In this document: positions 1 to 7,866 of the stretch, in pieces
Layout of the letters: each line of letters opens with the position of its first letter
How positions within the stretch are numbered: the stretch's first letter is position 1
From: Chthoniobacteraceae bacterium
GTDB taxonomy: Bacteria > Verrucomicrobiota > Verrucomicrobiia > Chthoniobacterales > Chthoniobacteraceae
Assembly (NCBI GenBank): GCA_947449735.1
Contig: CANFTB010000037.1
Span: 1 to 47,606 of the forward strand
DNA length: 47,606 nt
Direction of reading: 5' to 3'
Program-made: the position numbers and the translations under genes
The notes under the pieces: generated by a model
Told to the model about the DNA's origin: nothing
What the model saw: the letters and a program-made list of their open reading frames with translations, nothing else
The model's database searches: none

Positions 1-98
1 CCCACCGGCTCCGAGAGCCTCGCCTTCAACGACCTAATAGAGTTCTTTGAGCTGGATATTCACGACAGTGCACTTCGAAGCCCATTTCCCACAGACTC

Positions 99-735
99 TT
101 ACTTAAATACCACAGTCTTGGGCATCGCCGTCTTGAGACGCTCAACACACTCCACGCTCGTCGTCGTTTCCCGAATTCCAAGGTTCGTTAAATACCAAAA
201 TTTCACCAGGTCCTCGTAACTCGCATCCGTCACCTTTTTAAGTCCGCGTAGTTCCAGCTTCTTTAGATGCGTCATTCCTTGCATCGTCCCGCTTCGAGTG
301 CCCGAGTCCGTGATCCCCGTGTTATAGGAGACATTCAAGTGCTCCAAACTTCGCAACTGCGGCAAATGTTGGATCGTCTGATCGGCCAGACTGTTAAACG
401 TCACCTCCAGCGATTTCAAATTCAGCTTCGCCAAAGACACAAGACCCGGCCCCCGGATTTCATTCCGAGCCAGGTTCAAGTTCGTCAACTTTGCCGGACC
501 AACGAAAGAGATGCAGTGAGTTCCGACGCTCCGGGATAATCCCCGTCTCGCTCATTTTGTTCAATGCCGAGAGCAACTCGGGCGAGGTCTCGCCCGGCGT
601 ACCAAACGGATTGTATGGGTGCGGAGGGACCGGCTTGAGGGCAGCTGTCGGAGCCGCTTCACCCGCCGCAAAACCCGCCCCATTCAAGAACAGGTTGGCG
701 CAGACGAGTAGGGTGGACACAAAGATACTTTTCAT
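99..735 (-). pseudogene. Secreted leucine-rich-repeat protein, frameshifted
   Basis: Two overlapping reading frames appear to make one broken gene. The upstream frame starts at ATG 735 and encodes a signal peptide (MKSIFVSTLLVCANLFLNGA) plus a proline-rich linker. It then runs out of frame and stops at 460. The other frame, ending at 99, encodes leucine-rich repeats of the type common in planctomycete/verrucomicrobial proteins (LTNLNLARNEI, LEHLNVSYNTGITDSG, LKKLELRGLKKVTDASY). Skipping one base around 505-545 joins the linker to the first repeat (CISFVGPAKLT). The intact protein would be about 210 residues, exported and probably involved in protein binding. An 8-base C run lies two bases before the start. 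The gene lies 180 bp downstream of the DUF1552 gene on the same strand and has its own candidate promoter element at 803-820. It could be a true pseudogene or a sequencing error. Confidence 0.6.
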
Positions 736-802
736 AAGGGGGGGGAGTAGGGGCCCCATTCAAGGATCGAGCCCTTCCTTTGATAGCAGCCGCCTCGTTG
801 CT

Positions 803-820
803 GATTTAATGGAATTTCTT
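803..820 (-). promoter_or_regulatory. Upstream element shared with the first DUF1592 gene
   Basis: The plus-strand sequence GATTTAATGGAATTT (803-817) lies 68 bp before the LRR start codon. Nearly the same sequence, GATTTAACGGAATTT, lies 74 bp before the DUF1592 gene start at 4909. The similarity extends into a GC-rich left flank (786-802 versus 4966-4982). Conservation in two intergenic regions at the same distance suggests a promoter or binding site. The factor is unknown. Confidence 0.4.
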
Positions 821-915
821 CCTCTTCGGCCTCCCTGCGGAAGCAGACTTTATTTCCCGAAGTGGGTCACCTTCAGGTAGGCCAGGCGGCACAGCCTCCA
901 AACCGAGACCCGCAC

Positions 916-2211
916 TTAAACGATGAGCTCTTTAATGACCCCAGTGCTATCCCCATGTCGCTCCACGGGAACGCCTGCTCCCTTCAGCAGGGTCAGCCAG
1001 GCGTTGCACAAAGGTGTCCCCTTGGGCAGCACTAGACTCTGTCCCATTTTGAGTCCGGCCCCGTGTCCGGCGAGCAGGGTGGGACAGTTGTCTCCGTTGT
1101 GTTCGGTTCGTGTGTTGGTTCCGTACGCGATGGTCGTGTGGTCCAAGAGGCTGCTGCCGTCAGCCTCCTTGGTCGCCTTGAGCCTATCAATCAACCCCGC
1201 AAGTAATTCGCTATTTGCGATGTCTCGTCTCTGGGACGCGTCAAATTTCTCCGCCATCGTTGAGTGGTAATGGCTCATGTCGTGCGGAGCTACCTTGATG
1301 TCGAGACTCGTGAGCAGGGTGTCCACCGGTTGCCGGTAACCGATCACTCGTGTGCTGTCGGTTTGTAATGCCGCCAGCATGATGTCGTACATCAACTTGA
1401 TCTCTTCATAACCCGCAAGCCCCGGTTTCGGCTCCGCTATCGGCGCTTTGGGACGCGGTATCTCCAACCACTGCTCGTCCTTACTGAGGCGGGTCTCGAT
1501 GTCTCGGATTCCGTCAAAATACTCCTCCAGCTTTGCCGTGTCGTTTTTGCCGAGACCGCGCTGAAGGTCGTGCGCATCTTCAAGGACGGTATCCATGACG
1601 CTGTGCCGCCGCTTGAGGAGCGCTTTGCGTTTTTCAAGCGATGTGTTTTCGCCAGAGAAAAGACGGTGAAAAGCTTCCACGGGAGTTTTGTGACCGGCAA
1701 TCGGCTTGCCACTCGCATCCCAGCCGAGGGACAGCCCCGGTCCGTGGCCGGAATTACCAGCGTAGGTGCTGCAATCCAACTGGAGCGACGTGAAGCGGGT
1801 CTGCAATCCGAAGTGCTCTGCCGCGACCTGATCGGCTGAAATTGTATTGTGAAAACTCTTCCCGGGGACGGCGAACTGGTTGGCGCCCGTGAGCCAAAAT
1901 GTGCTGCCTTGATGTCCTGCGTTTACAAATCGGTGCGTCAAACCCTGCAGGACCGTGAAGTCAGCCTTGTGACGGGCCAGGGGTTCCAATCCTTTGGAGA
2001 TCTCATAATCGGCACCCGGTTGCGTCGGATCCGGGAACCAGGTCTCCGTGGTAAGCCCCCAGCCCAGCCCCATAAAAAGGAGACGCTTCGGATTCGCGGC
2101 TGCGGTGGCAGCAGAGGCAAACCGGCGGAAGCCGAGGGATTCGAGGAAAGGGAGGGCGATCAGGGAAGTGCCGGAACGCAGAAAATGACGACGGGAAAGG
2201 TTGTTGTTCAT
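916..2211 (-). CDS. DUF1552 (HXXSHH family) exported protein, copy 1
   Basis: 431 residues. The N-terminus is a Tat-type signal (SRRHFLRSGTSLIALPFLES), so export of a folded, possibly cofactor-bearing protein is expected. The rest is a full-length DUF1552 domain beginning at PKRLLFMGLGWG. The signature histidine motif is HDMSHY at residues 310-315, a variant of the family's HXXSHH. It is very similar to the DUF1552 protein at 16769-18061 (shared FLESLGFRRFASAA stretch and nearly equal length). It follows the DUF1592 cytochrome gene by 7 bp, so the two are almost certainly co-transcribed. No Shine-Dalgarno is seen; the start is preceded by ACTCCCT. DUF1552 proteins are characteristically paired with DUF1592 cytochromes in PVC bacteria, but their reaction is not established. 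Confidence 0.9.
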   Translation of the reverse strand: MNNNLSRRHFLRSGTSLIALPFLESLGFRRFASAATAAANPKRLLFMGLGWGLTTETWFPDPTQPGADYEISKGLEPLARHKADFTVLQGLTHRFVNAGHQGSTFWLTGANQFAVPGKSFHNTISADQVAAEHFGLQTRFTSLQLDCSTYAGNSGHGPGLSLGWDASGKPIAGHKTPVEAFHRLFSGENTSLEKRKALLKRRHSVMDTVLEDAHDLQRGLGKNDTAKLEEYFDGIRDIETRLSKDEQWLEIPRPKAPIAEPKPGLAGYEEIKLMYDIMLAALQTDSTRVIGYRQPVDTLLTSLDIKVAPHDMSHYHSTMAEKFDASQRRDIANSELLAGLIDRLKATKEADGSSLLDHTTIAYGTNTRTEHNGDNCPTLLAGHGAGLKMGQSLVLPKGTPLCNAWLTLLKGAGVPVERHGDSTGVIKELIV

Positions 2212-2218
2212 AGGGAGT

Positions 2219-4909
2219 TTACTTGTTTTGAAACGCTTCGCTCTGGACCAGGGCGTGGAGGAATTCCCTCAGCCCGAAATTGTGTTTTTGGGCCTTCTGG
2301 ACGATCGATTCAACGAGCGCATCGTCACTGAAGCCGCACGGCCGGCCGAGGCCGAATTCGATGAGAGACGAGGTGATGCCCCGTGCAAAGGCATCCGTCC
2401 GGGAGGCGACAACGTCCCGCATTTCATGAAAATCGCGGAAGGCCGGCCCCCGGTGGAAGGCGCCTGCCGGATCGATGACCCAGCTCTTTTTCGCGTTTGG
2501 GAGAGGTTTTCCGTCGTTGTCGCGAGCCTGGAAAGAGTCCTCTGTTCGCCAGAGTCCGACTGCATCAAAGTTCTCGAGCCCGAACCCAATGGGATCAATC
2601 TTACGATGACAGCTAGCGCATTGCGCATCCTCCTGATGCGCTGACACCCGTTCGCGAGTGGTAAGCACCTTTCCGGCCAGACGCGTGAGCGCCGGCACAT
2701 TGGCGGGAGCCGGAGGCGGCGGATCGTTGAGAACCTTTCGGAGCACCCAGGCTCCGCGTTCCACGGGACTGGTGTGTTCGCCATTGCTGCCCATGGCTAG
2801 AACGGCCGCCATTCCTAGCAATCCGCCCCTGGGCGAATCTGTGGGGAGGGGAACTTTCCGGAAAACGTCTCCCTGGATGCCTTCGATACCGTAGTAGCTC
2901 GCAAGGAGGCTGTTGATCACGACGTAGTCAGCTTTCAGAAGATCCCGAATGCTGGCGTTTTCCCGGAGGAGATAAGCCAGCGTTTCGTAGATCTCCTCAC
3001 GAGCGGCCCACTTTGTGCCAAAATCGAACTTGGGATAAAGCTCGGCACTGAACTGGAAGAAATCCAGACGGTCCATATTCAGCCACTGGCGGGCAAAGGC
3101 TTTTATGAACTCCCTCGAACGCCGGTCGTTTAGCAGTCGCTCCGTCTGCTGGGCGAGTACGTCCGGTTGGAGCAATTCTCCGTTTTCTGCAAGAGCGCGA
3201 AGGGTGGCATCGGGCGGCGCTCCCCACAGGAAATAGGACAGACGTGTGGCCATTTCATGTCCCTGAAGTTTCCGACGCGCCTCGGTCGCCGAGGGTTCGG
3301 CCCGGTAAAGAAACTTGGGCGAAGCAAGCACCACCGACAGCGTCTCTTTGAGTGCCACGCTGTGTTTGGTTCCTGCGGCGCGGGCGTCTTCGTAAAGATG
3401 GATGAGCCGGTCGATGTAGCGTTCCGAAGGTTTGTTCCCGCGGAAAGCCTCGATGGCAAAGCGTTCCAAAGCATCCCGCAATTCGGGGGTCTTCGGAGCA
3501 GGTGTCTTGTCATCAAGGGAGATGCTCAGAGCGCGGATTCCCGGCGGGGTTTCCGCCTCGGTTTCAGGCACCCGTTCGATTTCAATCCAGTCGACCCAAA
3601 TCGCAAAATCCGGAGCCACACCGTTTAACTTCTTGCCCTGATCGAGCTTCAGTTTGATTTGCTCGTTACTGTCCGCCGTTCCCTTTTCGCGTACGCACAA
3701 GCGGTAAGCGTTTTGATCCCGCTGCACCCACGTCCGGTGAAAGGGAATCTCGATAATTTCCGGGGCCTCCACGGTGCCGGTAACCTCATGACAACTACTC
3801 ACCGGACGGCTCCGCCCTTTGAAGCCGAAATCCAAAAACCGGCGTTCCGGGGTGGCTTGGGGAGTGGCGCCCGCCCGGACGCGTATGAGGTAGTCGCCCG
3901 GGGGGAAATCTCCTGGAATGCTCACGAACAGGGCGGAGTTTAGCCCTCCATCCTGGTCTTGGATGGTCAAATAAGCGCCGGTGTCCAAGGCCGGTTGCTC
4001 AAGGTAGCGTTTCTGATAAGCAAACGTCGAAGGTCCCCGGCTAAACGCGCGGTTGGCTTGGTCCGCATTGTTTTCATTCGTGGTAAATCCGAATTCCTCA
4101 GGGGCCGGCGCCCCTGGGATCTTGTTCCAGGACCGGCGAAAGACGCCATCGTTTTTGGAGCCCTTGCGCAGTTCCGCCACAATCTCAGCGTTCTCGGGCT
4201 TGCTGGCAGCTTCCTCCAGGGCCTTCACCCAGCGGGAAGCCCGCTCATGTTTCTCTAGTTCGCTGTCGATGGACTCCTTCAACTTCTGATTGGTCTCTTC
4301 CACCTCGTACCGAAACTTCTTCTGCACACCAGCCGCAGCACGGAGCGCAAAAGCCTCCTCCAAAGCTTTCATCGCAATCGACTCATACTGCTCGACTTGG
4401 TTGCTAGACATGAAGAGGCCGGCCCCAACCGTGTCAAAACGCGCGGCATCAATGTCTGACGGCAGTTCGCTCACATCCACATCTGCTCCGAGCAGGGTGC
4501 GTAGCGTATTCTTGTATTCCCTTTGGTTGAGGCGGCGCAGGGTGATGACTCCATGCTGGTCGCTGAGATGACGGCGGGCGCTCACCAGCACATGGGCCAG
4601 ATCGTCTAAAAAATCAGCTTTTTCCTTCGTCCCGGGTTGTTTCTCCTTTTCAGGGGGCATTTCACCGGAATTGAGCGCATCGAGTATTTTTTGCCAGCGT
4701 TCGGCCGTTTGAAGGTCATTTGGACTGAACGAGAGATCATCCACCCGGAACTTGCCCTTTTGTTTTTCGGCGCCATGGCATCCCTCACAGTTGTCTTTTA
4801 AGAGGACCCGGTGCCGCTCATTCATCATGGCGGCTTCATTCTTCTCCGCTGCGTAAACCCCTAATGGAGTCAGTAGCGCGAGAGCAAAAAGGGAGCAGGG
4901 GAGCTTCAT
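2219..4909 (-). CDS. DUF1592-type PSCyt/PSD multidomain c-type cytochrome, copy 1
   Basis: 896 residues with a Sec signal peptide (about 1-21). In order: a Planctomycete cytochrome C domain with heme motif CEGCH at 41-45; a DUF1587 segment (NQREYKNTLRTLLG, about 128-141); an intermediate module of about 250 residues (roughly 200-452) ending in WVDWIEIERV; then the DUF1595/DUF1592 region; a DUF1588 region with a second heme motif CASCH at 764-768; and DUF1585 at the C-terminus (GLREFLHALVQSEAF). Two CxxCH motifs suggest a secreted diheme protein. It is the first gene of a two-gene unit with the DUF1552 gene 7 bp downstream. A candidate promoter element lies at 4983-5001. The bases before the ATG are CTCCTCCCAA, with no Shine-Dalgarno. 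Its paralogue at 13194-16736 has the intermediate module twice. The function of the family is unproven; a redox role in polymer degradation is a guess. Confidence 0.9.
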   Translation of the reverse strand: MKLPCSLFALALLTPLGVYAAEKNEAAMMNERHRVLLKDNCEGCHGAEKQKGKFRVDDLSFSPNDLQTAERWQKILDALNSGEMPPEKEKQPGTKEKADFLDDLAHVLVSARRHLSDQHGVITLRRLNQREYKNTLRTLLGADVDVSELPSDIDAARFDTVGAGLFMSSNQVEQYESIAMKALEEAFALRAAAGVQKKFRYEVEETNQKLKESIDSELEKHERASRWVKALEEAASKPENAEIVAELRKGSKNDGVFRRSWNKIPGAPAPEEFGFTTNENNADQANRAFSRGPSTFAYQKRYLEQPALDTGAYLTIQDQDGGLNSALFVSIPGDFPPGDYLIRVRAGATPQATPERRFLDFGFKGRSRPVSSCHEVTGTVEAPEIIEIPFHRTWVQRDQNAYRLCVREKGTADSNEQIKLKLDQGKKLNGVAPDFAIWVDWIEIERVPETEAETPPGIRALSISLDDKTPAPKTPELRDALERFAIEAFRGNKPSERYIDRLIHLYEDARAAGTKHSVALKETLSVVLASPKFLYRAEPSATEARRKLQGHEMATRLSYFLWGAPPDATLRALAENGELLQPDVLAQQTERLLNDRRSREFIKAFARQWLNMDRLDFFQFSAELYPKFDFGTKWAAREEIYETLAYLLRENASIRDLLKADYVVINSLLASYYGIEGIQGDVFRKVPLPTDSPRGGLLGMAAVLAMGSNGEHTSPVERGAWVLRKVLNDPPPPAPANVPALTRLAGKVLTTRERVSAHQEDAQCASCHRKIDPIGFGLENFDAVGLWRTEDSFQARDNDGKPLPNAKKSWVIDPAGAFHRGPAFRDFHEMRDVVASRTDAFARGITSSLIEFGLGRPCGFSDDALVESIVQKAQKHNFGLREFLHALVQSEAFQNK

Positions 4910-5253
4910 TTGGGAGGAGCGAAGGTCGGTGTCCAGAGGGGGGAACGATTCGGTTTCACTGGGAAGCTGCCGCCCTGCCGCCGATTTAACGGAATTTGCT
5001 TCGAAAAACGGACCTTGGTTCTGGCTCCATTCCCGACGGTCGCGCGCGGGCGTGAGTTGGCGTCCGGTGGCATCGTAGAAGTGTGCCCTGAAAAACCGGG
5101 ACTACAGATGCTTTATAAGTTCAGCCAGATTTACCCCTTTTGCTGTCAGGGTTTACTTGTGTAGGCATAGAGATGCGTGGGTTTACGGCTCTACGTCGGG
5201 TCGGGTGTATGGGTTTGCGATAAGGCTTGGGAGGGGTCTCGGGTTCACGGGGG
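4910..5253. other. Intergenic region upstream of DUF1592 gene copy 1
   Basis: 344 bp between the start of the DUF1592 gene and the end of the histidine kinase gene, both on the minus strand. It holds the candidate regulatory element at 4983-5001. No convincing terminator for the kinase gene and no other gene is visible. The short reading frames here have no recognisable product. Confidence 0.5.
4983..5001 (-). promoter_or_regulatory. Upstream element shared with the LRR gene
   Basis: GATTTAACGGAATTTGCTT on the plus strand, 74 bp before the DUF1592 start. It matches the element at 803-820 at 14 of the first 15 bases. A looser match, GATTTAAGGGGAT, lies at 46145-46157, upstream of the MFS gene. 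The element may be a promoter for the DUF1592/DUF1552 pair. Confidence 0.4.
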
Positions 5254-6987
5254 CTACGACGGGGCCTCGGGGAGTTGGAGCGTGAGTTCCACGATCAGGC
5301 CGTGAGGGGAGCGGTTGCGGATGTTGATCGTGCCGCCGCACGCCTCCACGCAGCGCTTCACGATCGCGAGCCCGAGACCGACTCCGCCGGTTTCGCGGGT
5401 TCTGGCGCTTTCCGTTCTGAAAAAAGGGTCGCACAGGCGGTGCAGAAGGTCGGCCGGCACGCCGGGGCCTTCGTCCGCGAGGGAGAGGATCAGGCGTTCT
5501 CCCGAACGCTTGGAGTCGATCCAGAGGGTCCCGGAATCTTCGGCGTAGCGCAGGGAGTTGCGGAGGATGTTGGCAATGGCCCGCTGAAGATAACGGGGGT
5601 CCGCCCGCACCGTCGTTCCGGGCGGGATCTGGCTGCGGACGATGGTCTCGGGGACGTTTTCCTGGGCGACGGCCTGCCTTAGGACTCCCTCCAGCAGGAC
5701 GTTTTCAAGGTGCAGCTCCGAATGGAGGCCCGCCTTGGTGAATTGGTGGATTTCGGCGAGTAGCGCGCTCATTTGCCCCACCTCCTCCCGGACGTCCTCC
5801 AGAAGCGGCTGCAATGCAGGGGGGGCCTGCTGTTCGATGATGCCAAGGCCGAACTGCATCCGTGCGAGCGGGGAGCCCAGTTCGTGGGCGATGTCCCCCA
5901 GAAAGCGCTTCTGGCCGGTGACGAATTCGTTCAGGCGGGTGCCGAGATGGTTCAACGACTGCGCCAAGCTGCCGATTTCATCCCCGCGCTCTATGGTAAG
6001 CCGGGTTTGAAAGTTGCCCCGGGACATTTGGCCGGCGGCGTCCCGCATCTTCCGCAATGGCACCGTAATGCGCCGGACAAGGGGAATCCAAAAAAGGGCG
6101 GAGCCCAGCAGGACCGCAGCCATGAACCAGATCGTCGAGGGATCCAACAGCACCCCGCCCGAGAGCAGGGACTGTGACGCTAGAAGCAGGGTGGTCGGCC
6201 CGCGCAAACGCCCCGCCTCGTCCGTGGAGCGCACCCGGACCCCGATCCAGTAAAGATTGCCTTCGTGGACGATGAACCGGAAATTGCTCGGGTTGAGCTG
6301 CAGGTCCTCTCTGGGCTGTTGCTCGCCACGGGGCCGCTCCGGACGGCGGATCTCCTCCTCCTCCGCGCGCAAAGCGTCCGCTCTGCGTGGAAAGTCCGGT
6401 CCTCCTCTGAACGGGGCGTCGGAAGGCAGGATTTGGTTGGTCGCCAGGGGCGGGGCTGCGGGGCGCTTGGTTCTTTCGGACTCTCCGTTGAACTCATTTC
6501 CCTGAGCAAGCGCGGGAGCTGGCGGCGGGGGCGGCGGTCGCAGACCCGGAAATTCCCGGATTCTCGCGATGACGGACTCGGGAATGGCGGGCACATTCCC
6601 CGCGTGAAGATCGCCGTCGCGCCGCGTGAGGGCGAAGTCCATTTTGTAACGGCGCGAATAGCCATTGAGTACCTCGCCCCACTTGTCGCTGGGAATGCCG
6701 CTGATGCGTTCCCCGACGTCGGCCGCCAGAGCGTCGAGACGGTCGCCGGTGCGTCCGCTGATGATCACATTCAGGAGCGGGCTGACGTGGGAGGTAAAGA
6801 GGAGCGCGGCGAGCACAGCCACGATGAGCAGATTCAGAAAGAACCAGCCCATGATTTGCAGCGACACGGACAGCCCCCTGGGCTGCGCTCCCTCTGGGGA
6901 AACGGGCAGACCAGGCGAGCGCAGGGCGGGCGCGGTGTGCGCGCCGTCTACAGTCGGTCCACCGGCCTCTGGCTTGTCATTCGGCAT
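5254..6987 (-). CDS. Sensor histidine kinase (HAMP-containing, CpxA/EnvZ-like layout)
   Basis: 577 residues. Transmembrane helix 1 is at about 46-66, an extracytoplasmic sensor region at about 67-285 and transmembrane helix 2 at about 286-304. HAMP follows at about 305-357. The HisKA domain has the phosphoacceptor His368 in AHELGSPLARMQ. The HATPase domain has N-box N473/N477, G1 DEGPGVP (505-511) and G2 GVGLGLAI (535-542). It autophosphorylates and passes phosphate to the response regulator encoded just upstream, whose gene overlaps this one by 11 bp (6977-6987). The sensor region is odd: it contains a run of prolines (151-156) and a highly charged E/R stretch (about 200-230), probably a disordered linker. 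The signal sensed is unknown. The neighbouring genes (glnD on one side, DUF1592 on the other) do not settle the regulon. Confidence 0.93.
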   Translation of the reverse strand: MPNDKPEAGGPTVDGAHTAPALRSPGLPVSPEGAQPRGLSVSLQIMGWFFLNLLIVAVLAALLFTSHVSPLLNVIISGRTGDRLDALAADVGERISGIPSDKWGEVLNGYSRRYKMDFALTRRDGDLHAGNVPAIPESVIARIREFPGLRPPPPPPAPALAQGNEFNGESERTKRPAAPPLATNQILPSDAPFRGGPDFPRRADALRAEEEEIRRPERPRGEQQPREDLQLNPSNFRFIVHEGNLYWIGVRVRSTDEAGRLRGPTTLLLASQSLLSGGVLLDPSTIWFMAAVLLGSALFWIPLVRRITVPLRKMRDAAGQMSRGNFQTRLTIERGDEIGSLAQSLNHLGTRLNEFVTGQKRFLGDIAHELGSPLARMQFGLGIIEQQAPPALQPLLEDVREEVGQMSALLAEIHQFTKAGLHSELHLENVLLEGVLRQAVAQENVPETIVRSQIPPGTTVRADPRYLQRAIANILRNSLRYAEDSGTLWIDSKRSGERLILSLADEGPGVPADLLHRLCDPFFRTESARTRETGGVGLGLAIVKRCVEACGGTINIRNRSPHGLIVELTLQLPEAPS

Positions 6988-7705
6988 CCGGATGCATTAA
7001 TGCGTAACCCGCCGTCCGGACGGTCCGTATGAACCGCGGGTGCTTCGGGTCGTCCCCCAGCTTTTTGCGCAGCGCGGATATGTGGACGTCGATGGAGCGG
7101 TCGAACACCTCGTAGTTGCGCTCGCGAATTTCCTCCAGCAGCTGGTCTCGTGTTTTTACTCTGCCCACCGCACGCGCCAGACAGAGAAGCAGGTCGTACT
7201 CCACGGGGGTTAAATGGAGCGGCTTGTCCCCGAGGGAAGCTGTGTACGACGCCGGTTGAATGCGCAGAAGACCGACGTGAATGTCGCCGTCCGCGGCCTC
7301 CGTCGGGAGTTGGCGGTTGGAGCGCCGGGCCACGGCTCGCAGACGCGCCAGCATTTCGCGGCTGGAGCATGTTTTGGGAAGGTAATCGTCCGCGCCCATT
7401 TCCAGCCCCACAATCCGGTCCGCCTCGTCGCCACGGTTGGTCAGCATCAAAACGGGCACCTCGCTTTTTTGGCGAATTCTTTTGAGAACCTCGAAACCGT
7501 CCATGCCTGGGAGCATCATATCCAAGAGCACCGCGTGCCAGGTGGCGGACAAGGCGCGCTCCAGTCCCTCCGGGCCGGTGTGCACTGCGGTGACCTCGTA
7601 ACCCAGCGGGTCCAGATACCCGGCGATGAGGCGGCAAAGCTTCTGGTCGTCGTCGACGATCAGAAGCTGGTGGCGGTCGGGATCTGGGTGAGATGGGGGC
7701 GGCAT
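6977..7705 (-). CDS. OmpR/PhoB-family response regulator
   Basis: 242 residues from ATG 7705. The receiver domain has the acidic pair in LIVDDD (15-20), phosphoacceptor Asp62 in LLDMMLPGMDG, a conserved Thr/Ser position (T89) and Lys111. A C-terminal winged-helix DNA-binding domain follows (LTPVEYDLL near the start, RSIDVHISALRKKLGDD, IRTVRTAGYAL). The frame is open further upstream, but 7705 is chosen because the receiver fold starts right after it. The bases before it are TTTTCCCC. The histidine kinase gene follows with an 11-bp overlap, so translation is probably coupled. It lies divergent from glnD with about 160 bp between. It is probably a transcription factor for envelope or nutrient responses; its targets are not visible. 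Confidence 0.92.
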   Translation of the reverse strand: MPPPSHPDPDRHQLLIVDDDQKLCRLIAGYLDPLGYEVTAVHTGPEGLERALSATWHAVLLDMMLPGMDGFEVLKRIRQKSEVPVLMLTNRGDEADRIVGLEMGADDYLPKTCSSREMLARLRAVARRSNRQLPTEAADGDIHVGLLRIQPASYTASLGDKPLHLTPVEYDLLLCLARAVGRVKTRDQLLEEIRERNYEVFDRSIDVHISALRKKLGDDPKHPRFIRTVRTAGYALMHPDAE

Positions 7706-7866
7706 GGGGAAAACGCTACAATCCTTTTGGGGTGAGCAAAACAGGGGCCACAGGAGGCGCAAGTTTTCCCTCGAGCCTGGGCAAAGTTTTCCTCGAATCC
7801 TGCACAAGGGGGGGAGTTGGGACTTTGATTTCCTTCCGACTTCCTTTCTAGTGGTTGCAATCCGCC

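Noticed and set aside
1..98. Partial gene at the left edge
   Set aside because: A plus-strand frame is open from base 1 but runs into the LRR gene on the other strand with no recognisable motif.
738..745. Eight-base homopolymer before the LRR start as a phase-variation switch
   Set aside because: It lies before the start codon, not in the reading frame, and the frameshift is elsewhere. One sequence cannot show variability.
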